From contig CAVQUV010000002.1 in assembly GCA_963716855.1 (NCBI GenBank), positions 1 through 64,000 of the forward strand: DNA of 64,000 nt, written 5' to 3'. Numbering within the stretch: position 1 is the first letter of the stretch; every line of letters starts with the position of its first letter. Below are positions 15,000 to 23,243 of the stretch, piece by piece. The DNA comes from JAGVSZ01 sp963716855. GTDB lineage: Bacteria > Pseudomonadota > Gammaproteobacteria > Burkholderiales > SG8-39. The notes under the pieces were generated by a model that did no database searches, had not been told where the DNA came from, and saw only the letters and a program-made list of their open reading frames with translations. A program made the translations under genes and the position numbers.

Positions 15000-15172
15000 G
15001 TCCGTCAACACACTGCGGGTTGAACGGTGGAGGATTCGTTCCGACGCCGAGTCGCGAGTGCGAAGCGGGCACAGCGCGTGGCACGTAATTCGGGGGTCGC
15101 GCGGCGCATTGCGACGTGACGGCTCCGAATACCGACATTCGTGCTTCGACTTTTCCACCAAAGGAGGTGAAC

Positions 15173-15442
15173 ATGGCCGTGAATGTGATCGCGTCGGCCG
15201 TCGAAAAGGCCGCCGCACAACCCCACGCACGCAAACAGTCTCCCGCATCCACACAGCCCGTAATGGAGGACACTCCTCAGGGGTCTAGCATTGGCGCCGA
15301 TGAGCGCGAGCGCATGATCCGAGACGCAGCGTATTTGCGCTATCAGCAGGGCGGCTGCGTCGACGGCCACGATGTGGAGGACTGGCTCTCGGCCGAAGCC
15401 GAAGTCGACGCGCGCCTCATCGCCGAGCTCAGGGTACAGTAG
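15173..15442 (+). CDS. DUF2934 family protein
   Basis: An 89-residue protein. The ATG at 15173 is preceded by AAAGGAGGTGAAC, an almost perfect ribosome site, which decides this start over an upstream in-frame candidate. The C-terminal 45 residues (ERERMIRDAAYLRYQQGGCV, then DGHDVEDWLSAEAEV) match the DUF2934 domain, whose role is unknown; the N-terminal half is low-complexity. Members are common in proteobacteria near glycogen and phosphoketolase genes, and here the gene is divergent from that operon. A regulatory or accessory role is only a guess. Confidence 0.8.
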   Translation: MAVNVIASAVEKAAAQPHARKQSPASTQPVMEDTPQGSSIGADERERMIRDAAYLRYQQGGCVDGHDVEDWLSAEAEVDARLIAELRVQ

Positions 15443-15645
15443 CGAGCCAACTGGGCGCCCGTGCCCAGCGGCAAGACGGGGGCCGCGGGCAGGGCAGATC
15501 GGCGTCAGTGAGCGTACGCCGTCAGGTCGCCGGCAACCGTCCGAGAAGCCGGGCACAACGAGGACGACGCACCAGGCTTTGAGGCGCATCCAGCAGAGGG
15601 TGTGCCCCGCTTTCTCCGGACGCGAAGGGCGCAAGGCTCGAACCC

Positions 15646-17295
15646 ATGGGGATCTCACCGCTCGCTGGGAAACCGGCCCCCAAAGGACTGCTGGTCGACG
15701 TGACCCGGCTCGAGCGGGAATATTTCGAGCGCAAGCCCGACCTCGGCGACCCGAACCAGCTGGTGAGCTTCGGCACCAGCGGGCACCGCGGCTCGCCGCT
15801 GCACGGCTCGTTCACCGAAAACCACATCCTGGCCATCACCCAGGCGATCTGCGATTACCGCCGCAGCCAGGGCAGCGGCGGACCGCTCTACATGGGCAAG
15901 GACACGCATGCGCTGTCCGGGCCGGCTCAGCGCACTGCGCTGGAGGTTCTTGCCGCGAACGGCGCGCAGACGGTGATCCAACGCGATGACGGCGTGACAC
16001 CCACGCCGGTCATCTCGCGAGCCATTCTCGTCTACAACCGCGGTCGCAAGGAGCAGCACGCGGACGGCATCGTCATTACGCCGTCGCACAACCCGCCCGA
16101 AGACGGCGGCTTCAAGTACAACCCGCCTGACGGCGGTCCGGCGGACACGGACGTGACGCGGTGGATCCAGGATCGCGCCAACCAGCTGCTGCGCGAGGCC
16201 AACAAGGGTGTGAAACGCGTCCCGCTCGCGGTGGCCATGAAGGCGGCGACCACGCGGCAAGAGGATCTGGTCTTGCCCTACGTCAACGACCTGCGCAATG
16301 TCGTCGACATGGACGTGATCCGTACTGCCGGCCTAAGGCTCGCCGTCGACCCGCTCGGCGGCGCCGCGGTGCATTACTGGGAGCCGATCAACGACATCTA
16401 CGGGCTAAGCATCACGGTCGTGAATCCGGAAGTCGACCCGACCTTCTCGTTCATGACCGTCGACCACGACGGCAAGATCCGCATGGACTGCTCCAGCCCG
16501 TACGCGATGGCGCGACTCGTCGAGCTGAAGAATCAGTACCGCGTCGCCTTCGCCAACGACCCGGACGCCGACCGGCACGGCATCGTAACGCCCTCCGTCG
16601 GGCTGATGAATCCCAATCACTATCTCGCGACCGCTATCCGGTACCTGCTCACGAACCGCCCGCGCTGGCCCGTGGATGCCGCCGTGGGCAAGACACTCGT
16701 CAGCAGCAGCATGATCGACCGGGTGGTGAAGCAGCTTGGTCGCCGGCTGTGCGAGGTGCCCGTCGGGTTCAAATGGTTCACGCCGGGGTTGCTGGACGGC
16801 TCATTCTGCTTCGGCGGCGAAGAGAGCGCCGGTGCGAGCTTCCTGCGTCATGACGGCACGGTGTGGACGACCGACAAGGACGGCCCCGTCATGAGCCTGC
16901 TCGCGGCCGAGATCACTGCACGCACCGGCAAGGACCCAGGCGAGCACTACCGCGAACTCACAGCCCAATTCGGCACGCCCTACTACACGCGCATCGATGC
17001 GGCGGCGACTCCGGAGCAGAAGGCGCGGCTCGGAAGACTCGCGCCGGATGCCGTGACGGCCGCCACGCTCGCCGGCGAGCCGATCACGGCCAGGCTGACC
17101 AAGGCGCCGGGCAACAACGCCCCGATCGGCGGCCTCAAGGTGGTGGCGGCGAACGGCTGGTTCGCCGCCCGGCCTTCCGGCACCGAGAACATCTACAAGA
17201 TCTACGCGGAGAGCTTCAAGGACGAGCGGCACTTACAGGCGATCGTGAACGAGGCGCAGCAGATCGTGGACAACGCTTTGTGCGACGTACGGTAG
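15646..17295 (+). CDS. pgm: alpha-D-glucose phosphate-specific phosphoglucomutase
   Basis: A 549-residue phosphohexomutase interconverting glucose-1-P and glucose-6-P. The phosphoserine loop is ITPSHNPPEDGG (Ser147), the magnesium loop NDPDADRHG, the sugar-binding loop GGEESAGASF, and the phosphate-binding loop RPSGTENIYKIYAES near the C-terminus; all key residues are present and the length is normal for the PgmA/Pgm family. It lies opposite the glycogen phosphorylase operon and would channel glucose-1-P into glycolysis or back to glycogen. Start ATG at 15646 has only a weak AAGG upstream. The 203 bases between DUF2934 and this gene show no clear feature. Confidence 0.95.
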   Translation: MGISPLAGKPAPKGLLVDVTRLEREYFERKPDLGDPNQLVSFGTSGHRGSPLHGSFTENHILAITQAICDYRRSQGSGGPLYMGKDTHALSGPAQRTALEVLAANGAQTVIQRDDGVTPTPVISRAILVYNRGRKEQHADGIVITPSHNPPEDGGFKYNPPDGGPADTDVTRWIQDRANQLLREANKGVKRVPLAVAMKAATTRQEDLVLPYVNDLRNVVDMDVIRTAGLRLAVDPLGGAAVHYWEPINDIYGLSITVVNPEVDPTFSFMTVDHDGKIRMDCSSPYAMARLVELKNQYRVAFANDPDADRHGIVTPSVGLMNPNHYLATAIRYLLTNRPRWPVDAAVGKTLVSSSMIDRVVKQLGRRLCEVPVGFKWFTPGLLDGSFCFGGEESAGASFLRHDGTVWTTDKDGPVMSLLAAEITARTGKDPGEHYRELTAQFGTPYYTRIDAAATPEQKARLGRLAPDAVTAATLAGEPITARLTKAPGNNAPIGGLKVVAANGWFAARPSGTENIYKIYAESFKDERHLQAIVNEAQQIVDNALCDVR

Positions 17296-17384
17296 GGCGT
17301 TCTACGGTTTGGGAGCGCTTCTTCCCAGGACGGTGCGTTGAAGAGGGCGAGTTAGCGAATAAAGCATCGAGATGGCATTGCCAG

Positions 17385-17468
17385 AACCCCATTACCCAGC
17401 GCCCGGCCTGGAAGGCTCTCGAGGCCCACTACTAGGGGATGCGGGGCCTGCATCTACGCAAGCTGTTC
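17385..17468 (+). pseudogene. glucose-6-phosphate isomerase 5' fragment with in-frame stop
   Basis: In one frame the bases read NPITQRPAWKALEAHY, a TAG stop at 17433-17435, then GMRGLHLRKLFG. This matches the start of bacterial glucose-6-phosphate isomerase (AWxALxxHxxxMxxxHLRxLF). The match is about 28 residues long and nothing of the catalytic domain follows, so it is a dead remnant. It begins a cluster of three fragments of central-carbon genes. Confidence 0.55.
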
Positions 17469-17539
17469 GGGCCCCACTGCCGCCAAACGACCATCAGTTG
17501 TCTTGTTGAATCGGCAGGACGCGTAGATTCCCGACAGGC

Positions 17540-17600
17540 GCAGGTGGATGAGCCACCGGTAGCCGTGGAAGTTGAATACGACCGGCCGGTCGACGAGGTC
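17540..17600 (-). pseudogene. phosphoketolase fragment (second xfp copy)
   Basis: The minus strand reads DLVDRPVVFNFHGYRWLIHL, equivalent to the DKPVIFNFHGYPWLIHK block of the xfp gene at about 11030-11080. The bases differ from that copy at several sites, so it is a diverged second copy and not a recent duplication. Only about 20 codons are recognisable. Confidence 0.6.
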
Positions 17601-17630
17601 GTGCCGCGGCGTGCCCGGCGAGGGCATCAG

Positions 17631-17750
17631 CGAGGTGCTGGTGCTCGAGGATATCCGTCGCGCCGCCGACCTGCTGCGCGCGGTTCACCGAGGTAGCGGG
17701 CGCGCCGTGACGGCTACGTGAGCATCGAGGTCTCGCCGCGACTCGCGTAC
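17631..17750 (+). pseudogene. transaldolase fragment (second tal copy), frameshifted
   Basis: The plus strand reads VLEDIRRAADLLRAV and, after a one-base shift near 17700, RDGYVSIEVSPRLA. These match VRDIRDAADVLRPVYE and RDGYVSLEVSPKLA of the tal gene at 13210-14352 and are closer to other transaldolases than to it. No active-site lysine region follows. With the pgi and xfp pieces this shows that another set of pentose-phosphate genes once existed here. Confidence 0.6.
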
Positions 17751-17828
17751 GTAGAACTACTTCAGCCCGCTGGCGTGGAGCAAAGCGGAAGGGGTATGGA
17801 TCTCGTGTCCCCGGCAACCGGTTCGCTT

Positions 17829-17844
17829 ATTGACGGCCGTCAAT
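17829..17844. promoter_or_regulatory. 16-bp perfect palindrome, candidate operator
   Basis: ATTGACGGCCGTCAAT reads the same on both strands. It lies about 146 bases upstream of the regulator gene start and just before an AT-richer stretch (TACGATAGAATT at about 17870). Its symmetry and place fit a dimer-binding operator, possibly for autoregulation; no partner site is seen elsewhere in the window. Confidence 0.4.
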
Positions 17845-17990
17845 CAGACGTGGTTGTTCTACGATAGAATTTTCGGTCGTCGCACGGCGCAGTTGTATGA
17901 CTGGAAGAAACGAGTCCAGCAACAAGGGGTTGGCGCTCTCCGGCTGTCGCTCACTGGTGCACCGATCTGTAAACCATCCCTTACATCACA

Positions 17991-20918
17991 ATGGCAGAGC
18001 GCTCCGCCCGGGCCCGTTCCTCGGCTGCGCCGAATCCGGTGCGGGTGCGCTTCGATCGGTTCGAGCTCGACGAGGCGAATGCGCGCCTCCTGCGCGACGG
18101 AAGCGCCGTCGCGCTCGCGCCGACGCCGTTCGCCGTGCTGTGCGCGCTCGCGCGGCAACCAGGCGCGCTGCTCACCAAGCACGCGTTGCTCGACGACGTC
18201 TGGGGCCACCAGTTCGTTAGCGAATCGGTCCTGAAGACGGTCATCAGCGAGCTCCGGACGGTGCTCGACGACGATGCCCGCCACCCGCGCTTCATCGAAA
18301 CCGTCTCGCGGCGAGGCTATCGCTTCATCGCGCCGGCGACCGCGGTGCAAGCCGCGTCGCCGGCGCTGGAAACCGTTTCGGAAATCGGCTTCCTGCATTC
18401 GCCGTTCTTCGTCGGCAGGGCAGACGCGCTCTCACGACTTCGCCGCGCTTGGGACGCGGCGTGCAACGGCAAGCGCGCGCTGGTCTGGGTCGCAGGCGAA
18501 CCGGGCATCGGCAAGACGACACTGATCGAGCAATTCGTCGCGGGCCTCGGCGACGTCGCTTGTGCGCGGGGCCAGTGCGTGGAGCAGTACGGCGCCGGCG
18601 AGCCCTATCTTCCCGTCCTCGAAGCGCTCGCTGAACTGTGCCGCAGCGATGGTGCGGTTACTGCCTTGCTGCGCGCGGTGGCCCCGACGTGGCTGCTGCA
18701 ACTGCCGTGGCTCAGCACGGCCGAGGAGCGCGCCGCGTTGCGACGCGAGCTTGCGGGCGTCGGGCCGGATCGCATGCTGCGCGAGATGGGCGAGCTGCTC
18801 GATCGCTACACGGAGCGCCGGCCGCTGCTCCTGGTCACCGAGGACCTGCACTGGAGCGACCGGGCGACCATTCAGCTCATCGACTACATGGCGCGGCGCC
18901 GAGGCAGCGGACGCGTCATGTGGCTATCGAGCTTGCGATTGGCCGAAGTGGTGGCGTCGGACCACCCGCTGAGTCCGTTGCGGCGGGAGCTGCGCCTGCA
19001 CGGCCTGTGCGAGGAGATCGTGCTCGACCCCTTCTCGGAGACCGAGGTCGCCGACTACGTGGCGGGACGCTCGCCGGCGTTCGCGCGGGACGAAGCGTTC
19101 GCCCGCACCCTGCACGAGCGTACCGACGGCGTGCCGCTGTTCGTGGCGCACGTCCTGAGCGACGTCGTTGCGGGCACCACCGGAAGTCCTGACGACCGCG
19201 CTGCCGCCGACCGGGTCGCAAAGATGGCGGTCCCGGAAAATCTGGCCACGATCATCGATCATTACATCGCCAAGCTCGGGGAGGAGCAGCGCGCGCTGCT
19301 TTCGGCGGCCGCGGTCTGCGGCGTCGAATTCCGCGTCGGCACCATCGCGGAGGCGCTTGGGCGCGACCCCGCGGAGGTCGGCCAGACGTGCGACGCGCTC
19401 GCACGCGAGCAGCTGTGGCTCGCCGCCCCGCGTGCCGAGCAAGGCAGTGATGCACGGGAGCCGCCGTATTCGTTCAGCCACGCGCTCTTCCGCCAGGTGC
19501 TGTACGAGCGGACGGCACCCTTGGCCCGCGCGCAGCTCCATCGAAAGGTCGGCGCGGCGCTCGAACGGGAGCGCGCCGCGGGCCTGCCGGTCCTCGGGTC
19601 GGAGCTCGCGATGCACTTCGAGCGCGGGCGCGAGCCGATGACGGCAATGCGCTACTACGCCGAGGCGGCCGAAGCAGCGCTGACGCATGTGAGCCCGGCC
19701 GAATGCCTGGCCCACACCGAGCGTGCCTTGACGCTTCTCCAGCATGCGCCGAAGGGGGGCGAGCGCGACGCGCTGGAAATCGCGCACGCGACGCTCCGAG
19801 GGGTCGCCGCCGCCCATCTGTTCGGCATCAGCTCGGGCGAAGCGAAGAGCGCCTTCCAGCGCGCCCACGCGCTGCTCGGCGAGGTCCCGCGACATCCCAT
19901 GCGCGGACTGCTGCTGCACGCGTTCGGGTTCGCGCTCTGCCTGCGCGCCGAGTATGCCGAGGCCCTCGCTCTGGCCGAGCGAGTCGAAGGGCTTTCAGCC
20001 GAGGCGAGCGATCCGGTCCTCCTGCTGAGCGTGTGTACCGTGCAGGGCGACGTGCACTTGCTGCAGGGCCGGCCGCGTGCCGCCCGCGCATGGCTCGAAC
20101 GGGGCCTTGCTACCGTCGCATCGCTCGACGCCCCGCCGGAGCACAGCTTCGTTAGCGATCCGCAGGTCACGCTGCTCGGGCTGCTCGCCATCCAGTTGCT
20201 TCACCTGGGTCTGGTCCAGACCGCACGCGCCCGCCTCCTGGAGGCGCACACGCACGCGCGCCACATCGGACAACCGATGGCGCGGATGGTCGCCATCTGG
20301 TGCGACGCCCTCTGCGAGGTGCGGCTGGGCAATGCCGAGCGCGTGGCCGCGCTTGCCGACGACATGCAGGCGCTCGTCGACGAATTCGCGCTCGCGCAGG
20401 GTCGGAGCGCAGCCCGCTGGTTTCACGGTTGGGCCGACGCCCGGACGGGACGACCGCGCGAGGGCCATCGCCGGATCCGCGAGGCGCACGAAGAGAGCAC
20501 GCGGCTCGGCATGCTGGCCGGAGGGAGCGAGAACCTCGGCTATGCGGTGGAGGCGCTCGTGCTCGCCGGCGATTGGGAGGCCGCACGACACGAGCTCCAC
20601 GAAGCGCTCGAGTTCGCGGACAAGCACGAGGAGCGCGTGTATCTGCCGCAGCTCTTCCTGCTCGAGGGCACCATCGCGCGTGCTGGCGGCGATGCACCTG
20701 CCGGGCAGGCGGCGGTCCGACGGGCGATCGCCGAAGCGCGAGCGCAGGAAGCGTCCTGGCTCGAGTTGATGGCGCTCGTCGAGCTCTGCGAGCGGGACCG
20801 CGCGACGGCCGAGGACCTGCGCGCGCTTGCCGCGCTGATCGAGCGGCTTCCCGAAGCAAGGAATACAGCGCTGCTCGGCAGAGCGCTCGGGCTGATCAAC
20901 GAGGCAAAGCGGGCCTGA
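17991..20918 (+). CDS. winged-helix / AAA-type ATPase / TPR transcriptional regulator
   Basis: A 975-residue regulator. Residues 15-115 form an OmpR/PhoB-type winged helix (LAPTPFAVLCALARQPGALL and SRRGYRFIAP). Residues 135-400 form a STAND/AAA-like ATPase with Walker A GEPGIGKTT at 169-177 and Walker B LLLVTEDLHW. The rest consists of helical TPR-like repeats, probably the ligand-sensing and oligomerising part. There is no receiver domain and no membrane segment, so it should be a cytoplasmic signal-sensing activator, similar in plan to MalT-like and SARP-like proteins but with an N-terminal DNA-binding domain. Targets are unknown; its neighbours are sugar-gene fragments upstream and stress-type genes downstream. 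A palindrome lies upstream. Confidence 0.85.
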   Translation: MAERSARARSSAAPNPVRVRFDRFELDEANARLLRDGSAVALAPTPFAVLCALARQPGALLTKHALLDDVWGHQFVSESVLKTVISELRTVLDDDARHPRFIETVSRRGYRFIAPATAVQAASPALETVSEIGFLHSPFFVGRADALSRLRRAWDAACNGKRALVWVAGEPGIGKTTLIEQFVAGLGDVACARGQCVEQYGAGEPYLPVLEALAELCRSDGAVTALLRAVAPTWLLQLPWLSTAEERAALRRELAGVGPDRMLREMGELLDRYTERRPLLLVTEDLHWSDRATIQLIDYMARRRGSGRVMWLSSLRLAEVVASDHPLSPLRRELRLHGLCEEIVLDPFSETEVADYVAGRSPAFARDEAFARTLHERTDGVPLFVAHVLSDVVAGTTGSPDDRAAADRVAKMAVPENLATIIDHYIAKLGEEQRALLSAAAVCGVEFRVGTIAEALGRDPAEVGQTCDALAREQLWLAAPRAEQGSDAREPPYSFSHALFRQVLYERTAPLARAQLHRKVGAALERERAAGLPVLGSELAMHFERGREPMTAMRYYAEAAEAALTHVSPAECLAHTERALTLLQHAPKGGERDALEIAHATLRGVAAAHLFGISSGEAKSAFQRAHALLGEVPRHPMRGLLLHAFGFALCLRAEYAEALALAERVEGLSAEASDPVLLLSVCTVQGDVHLLQGRPRAARAWLERGLATVASLDAPPEHSFVSDPQVTLLGLLAIQLLHLGLVQTARARLLEAHTHARHIGQPMARMVAIWCDALCEVRLGNAERVAALADDMQALVDEFALAQGRSAARWFHGWADARTGRPREGHRRIREAHEESTRLGMLAGGSENLGYAVEALVLAGDWEAARHELHEALEFADKHEERVYLPQLFLLEGTIARAGGDAPAGQAAVRRAIAEARAQEASWLELMALVELCERDRATAEDLRALAALIERLPEARNTALLGRALGLINEAKRA

Positions 20919-21001
20919 CTTGCGGGATTCGACGAGCCCGAGGCTCGCCGCCGTCCCTCCTCGAAGCCCCCGGGCCGGTCTGGGGCCCTCACCGGAGTCG
21001 G

Positions 21002-21052
21002 ACCGAATCGCGAACGTTTCCTTACGGCTTGCGCGGGCGTGATCTCTAGCAT
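21002..21052 (+). promoter_or_regulatory. repeated promoter-like element, copy 2
   Basis: ACCGAA at 21002-21007, 16 bp, ACGGCT at 21024-21029, 17 bp, TAGCAT at 21047-21052. Similarity to copy 1 continues beyond the boxes (CGCGA, CGTTTC and GGGTCGCGG are shared). No intact gene follows directly; a PagL-like fragment starts inside the TAGCAT box. Confidence 0.5.
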
Positions 21053-21185
21053 GGGTCGCGGGTTCGACGACCTCGCGATCATGCTCGGCTACCGTTGGCT
21101 CCCGCTGTCGAACGCCGGCATCGAGCGCCCGGACCTCGGCCTCAACAGCCAGGTCATCCGGCTGGGCCTCGACGGGTTCTTCTAG
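21051..21185 (+). pseudogene. short outer-membrane-barrel-like fragment (PagL C-terminus-like)
   Basis: A 44-codon frame from ATG 21051 to TAG 21185. It ends LSNAGIERPDLGLNSQVIRL then GLDGFF; the SNAG-I-x-x-P-x-x-G-x-N pattern followed by a beta-strand with a terminal phenylalanine resembles the end of the lipid A deacylase PagL. No upstream part of such a protein is present, and the frame starts inside a promoter-like box, so it is probably a truncated remnant. The rest of the 350-bp gap between the regulator and the acetyltransferase contains only the two promoter-like elements. Confidence 0.35.
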
Positions 21186-21199
21186 AACCCATCGTGCTC

Positions 21200-21261
21200 A
21201 CCGAATTCCGACACTAGTCCGACGTCGCGCTGACGACCCGCCGCAAGCGGCGCGCTATCCT
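21200..21261 (+). promoter_or_regulatory. repeated promoter-like element, copy 6 (before acetyltransferase)
   Basis: ACGACC at 21233-21238, 17 bp, TATCCT at 21256-21261. An ACCGAA box is at 21200-21205, that is 27 bp upstream instead of 16, a shift of 11 bp or about one helix turn. The downstream ATG at 21269 would be nearly leaderless. Confidence 0.4.
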
Positions 21262-21268
21262 GTACTAA

Positions 21269-21967
21269 ATGAGGTACCCCATCGGCGCCATGAATAGACT
21301 GCCACAGCTGCCCAAGGGGCACGTGTCCATCCTGTCCCCGGTTTTCAGATACGTTCCGGCCGCGAGCACGGATCTCGCCAAGACGTTCGCGCGCATTCGG
21401 AGGCGTTTCGTCCACGACCGCTTGTACGCGTCCGGCGAGCGGCGCGCCATCGGGATCGACGCCCTGCGGCCGGGAAGGCTCGAGAGCATGGAAGGCATCG
21501 CGATCCGCCCCATCGCCCCTGCGGACAAGCCCCGCATCGTCGAAGCGTTCCATTCGCTGGAACCGGAAACCGTTTACCAGCGCTTCTTCTTTCCGAAGAA
21601 GGCGCTGAGCGAGGACGAGCTGTGCCGCCTCACCGAAGCCGACGGCGTGCGCGAGGCGGCCCTGGTCGCGACGGTCGAAACCGGAGACGGGGAGAAGATC
21701 GTCGGGCTCGGGCGCTACGTGAGCGACGGCCGGGCCGCGCAGGTCGCGTTCACGGTCGAAGAGGACTATCAGGGCCGCGGAATCGCGACGCGGCTGCTCC
21801 AGGACCTCGCGCGCATTGCGCGGCGGAACGGAATCCGGCAGTTCGAGGCCCACGTGCTGGAGGAGAACGCGCCGATGCTGAGCGTGCTGCGTCACGCGGG
21901 ACTGCGCGTCGCCGAGCGCGCGGAGCAGGGCGTCGCGCACCTGACGCTCGATCTCGGCGAAGGCTGA
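21269..21967 (+). CDS. GNAT-family N-acetyltransferase
   Basis: Residues 75-230 form an acetyltransferase fold: IRPIAPADKPRIVEAFHSL (first strand and helix), a YQRFFFPKK segment as in protein-acetylating PAT-like enzymes, VEEDYQGRGIATRLLQDLAR (acetyl-CoA pyrophosphate loop, Q-x-x-G-x-G/A), and NAPMLSVLRHAGL. The 70 residues before this look unrelated. The start is uncertain: ATG 21269 is nearly leaderless relative to the promoter-like box, ATG 21290 lacks a good site, and ATG 21489 (MEGIAIRPIAP) has GGAAGG upstream and would give a normal 159-residue GNAT. The substrate is not predictable. Confidence 0.8.
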   Translation: MRYPIGAMNRLPQLPKGHVSILSPVFRYVPAASTDLAKTFARIRRRFVHDRLYASGERRAIGIDALRPGRLESMEGIAIRPIAPADKPRIVEAFHSLEPETVYQRFFFPKKALSEDELCRLTEADGVREAALVATVETGDGEKIVGLGRYVSDGRAAQVAFTVEEDYQGRGIATRLLQDLARIARRNGIRQFEAHVLEENAPMLSVLRHAGLRVAERAEQGVAHLTLDLGEG

Positions 21968-22104
21968 CCACGGCGGCCGGGGCGAGACCAATGGAAACGA
22001 GTGGGCTCGGCCTTCCGGCGAAGGGGTTCGCGCGACGAAAGGCCCGTATCCTCCGGCGCGCGGCCGCTGCTCGCCGCGTCCGCACAGTGGGGACACCCGG
22101 TTCC

Positions 22105-23187
22105 ATGCCGCGCGAGGCTCCCGCGCCCGCGCGTAACGCGTGGCTCCGGGCCTTGCCGTTCGCGCTCCTGTCGTTCGCGCTCCTGTCGCTCTGGATCCTG
22201 CGGCGCTTCATCGAGCCGCTCGCGTGGGCGTCGATCGTCGCGGTCGTGACGTGGCCGCTCTACCGCCGCTTCGCGCAGCGGCTCGGGTCGACGACGTCCT
22301 CGAACGTCGCGGCGCTGCTCTTCACCGTCATCGTCGCTGCGTTCGTATTTGCGCCGATGGTGTTCGCGTTTGCCGCGCTGGTCGGCGAGACGGCCGGGCT
22401 GGCCACATGGATGCAGCAGCTCGACCGCACCGGGGTCGCGCCGCCGGCGTGGCTGCAGAGCGTGCCGCTCCTCGGCGACGTGGTGACCGAGTCCTGGCAC
22501 GCCGTCGTCGGCACGCCGGGCGCATTGTCGGCTTGGCTGCATCACGCCGACTCTTCGGCGCTGCTCGGCTGGGCGCAGACGCTCGGAACCTTCATGGAGC
22601 GCCAGGTCTTCATCGGGTTCTTCATGGTCTTCGCGCTGTTCTTCGCCTACCGCGGCGGCGAGGCATTCGCCGCGGTGCTCCAACGGGTGCTGGAGGAGCG
22701 GCTCGATCCCCGCGCGCCCCGCTACGCGGCGCTCGCGGTGCGCGCAATCCGCGCGACGGTGGGCGGAATGGTCGTGCTCGCGCTCTTCGACGGCGTCGCG
22801 ACCGGACTCCTCTACGCCGCGGCGGGCGTACCGCGCCCCGCAGTGTGGGGCGGCGTGACCGGCCTGCTGGCGATGCTTCCCTTCGTCGGCTATGCCGTCG
22901 TCGGCGGCGTCTGCATCGCGCTCGCGGCGCACGGTGCCGAATGGACCGCGCTCGCGGTGGCCGTGTCCGGCGCCGCGGTGGTCTTCCTCGGCGACAAGTT
23001 CATCCGCCCGCTCCTCGTCGGCAGTGCGATGAAGCTCAATCTCTTCTGGGTGCTCGTCGGCACCGTCGGCGGTTTCCAGGCCCTGGGGCTGGTGGGCGTG
23101 TTCGTCGGCCCGGTCGTGCTCGCGCTCTGCGGCGAGATGTGGCGGGAGTGGACCGCCGGAAGCAATCGGAGGATCTCTCACGCATAA
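22105..23187 (+). CDS. AI-2E family transporter (permease)
   Basis: A 360-residue inner-membrane protein of the AI-2E/PerM (UPF0118) family. It shows paired N-terminal membrane segments (LRALPFALLSFALLSLW and ASIVAVVTWPLY), an extracytoplasmic helical middle, and the C-terminal cluster with FDGVATGLLYAAAGVPRP, LLAMLPFVGYAVVGG and GDKFIRPLLVGSAMKLN typical of the family. Members export small molecules or ions. ATG 22105 is chosen because the first membrane helix follows at the usual distance; ATG 21991 would add 38 mostly basic residues. It follows the acetyltransferase and precedes the thiolase on the same strand. Confidence 0.85.
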   Translation: MPREAPAPARNAWLRALPFALLSFALLSLWILRRFIEPLAWASIVAVVTWPLYRRFAQRLGSTTSSNVAALLFTVIVAAFVFAPMVFAFAALVGETAGLATWMQQLDRTGVAPPAWLQSVPLLGDVVTESWHAVVGTPGALSAWLHHADSSALLGWAQTLGTFMERQVFIGFFMVFALFFAYRGGEAFAAVLQRVLEERLDPRAPRYAALAVRAIRATVGGMVVLALFDGVATGLLYAAAGVPRPAVWGGVTGLLAMLPFVGYAVVGGVCIALAAHGAEWTALAVAVSGAAVVFLGDKFIRPLLVGSAMKLNLFWVLVGTVGGFQALGLVGVFVGPVVLALCGEMWREWTAGSNRRISHA

Positions 23188-23243
23188 GGCAATCTTCGCC
23201 TGAGCCCGAGCCGTTCACACGTTTACATTCAGAGGGAAACATC

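Noticed and set aside
15118..15145. GTGACGGCT - 17 bp - TGCTTC before DUF2934
   Set aside because: Spacing agrees with the repeated element but the -10-like box and the upstream ACCGAA box are absent.
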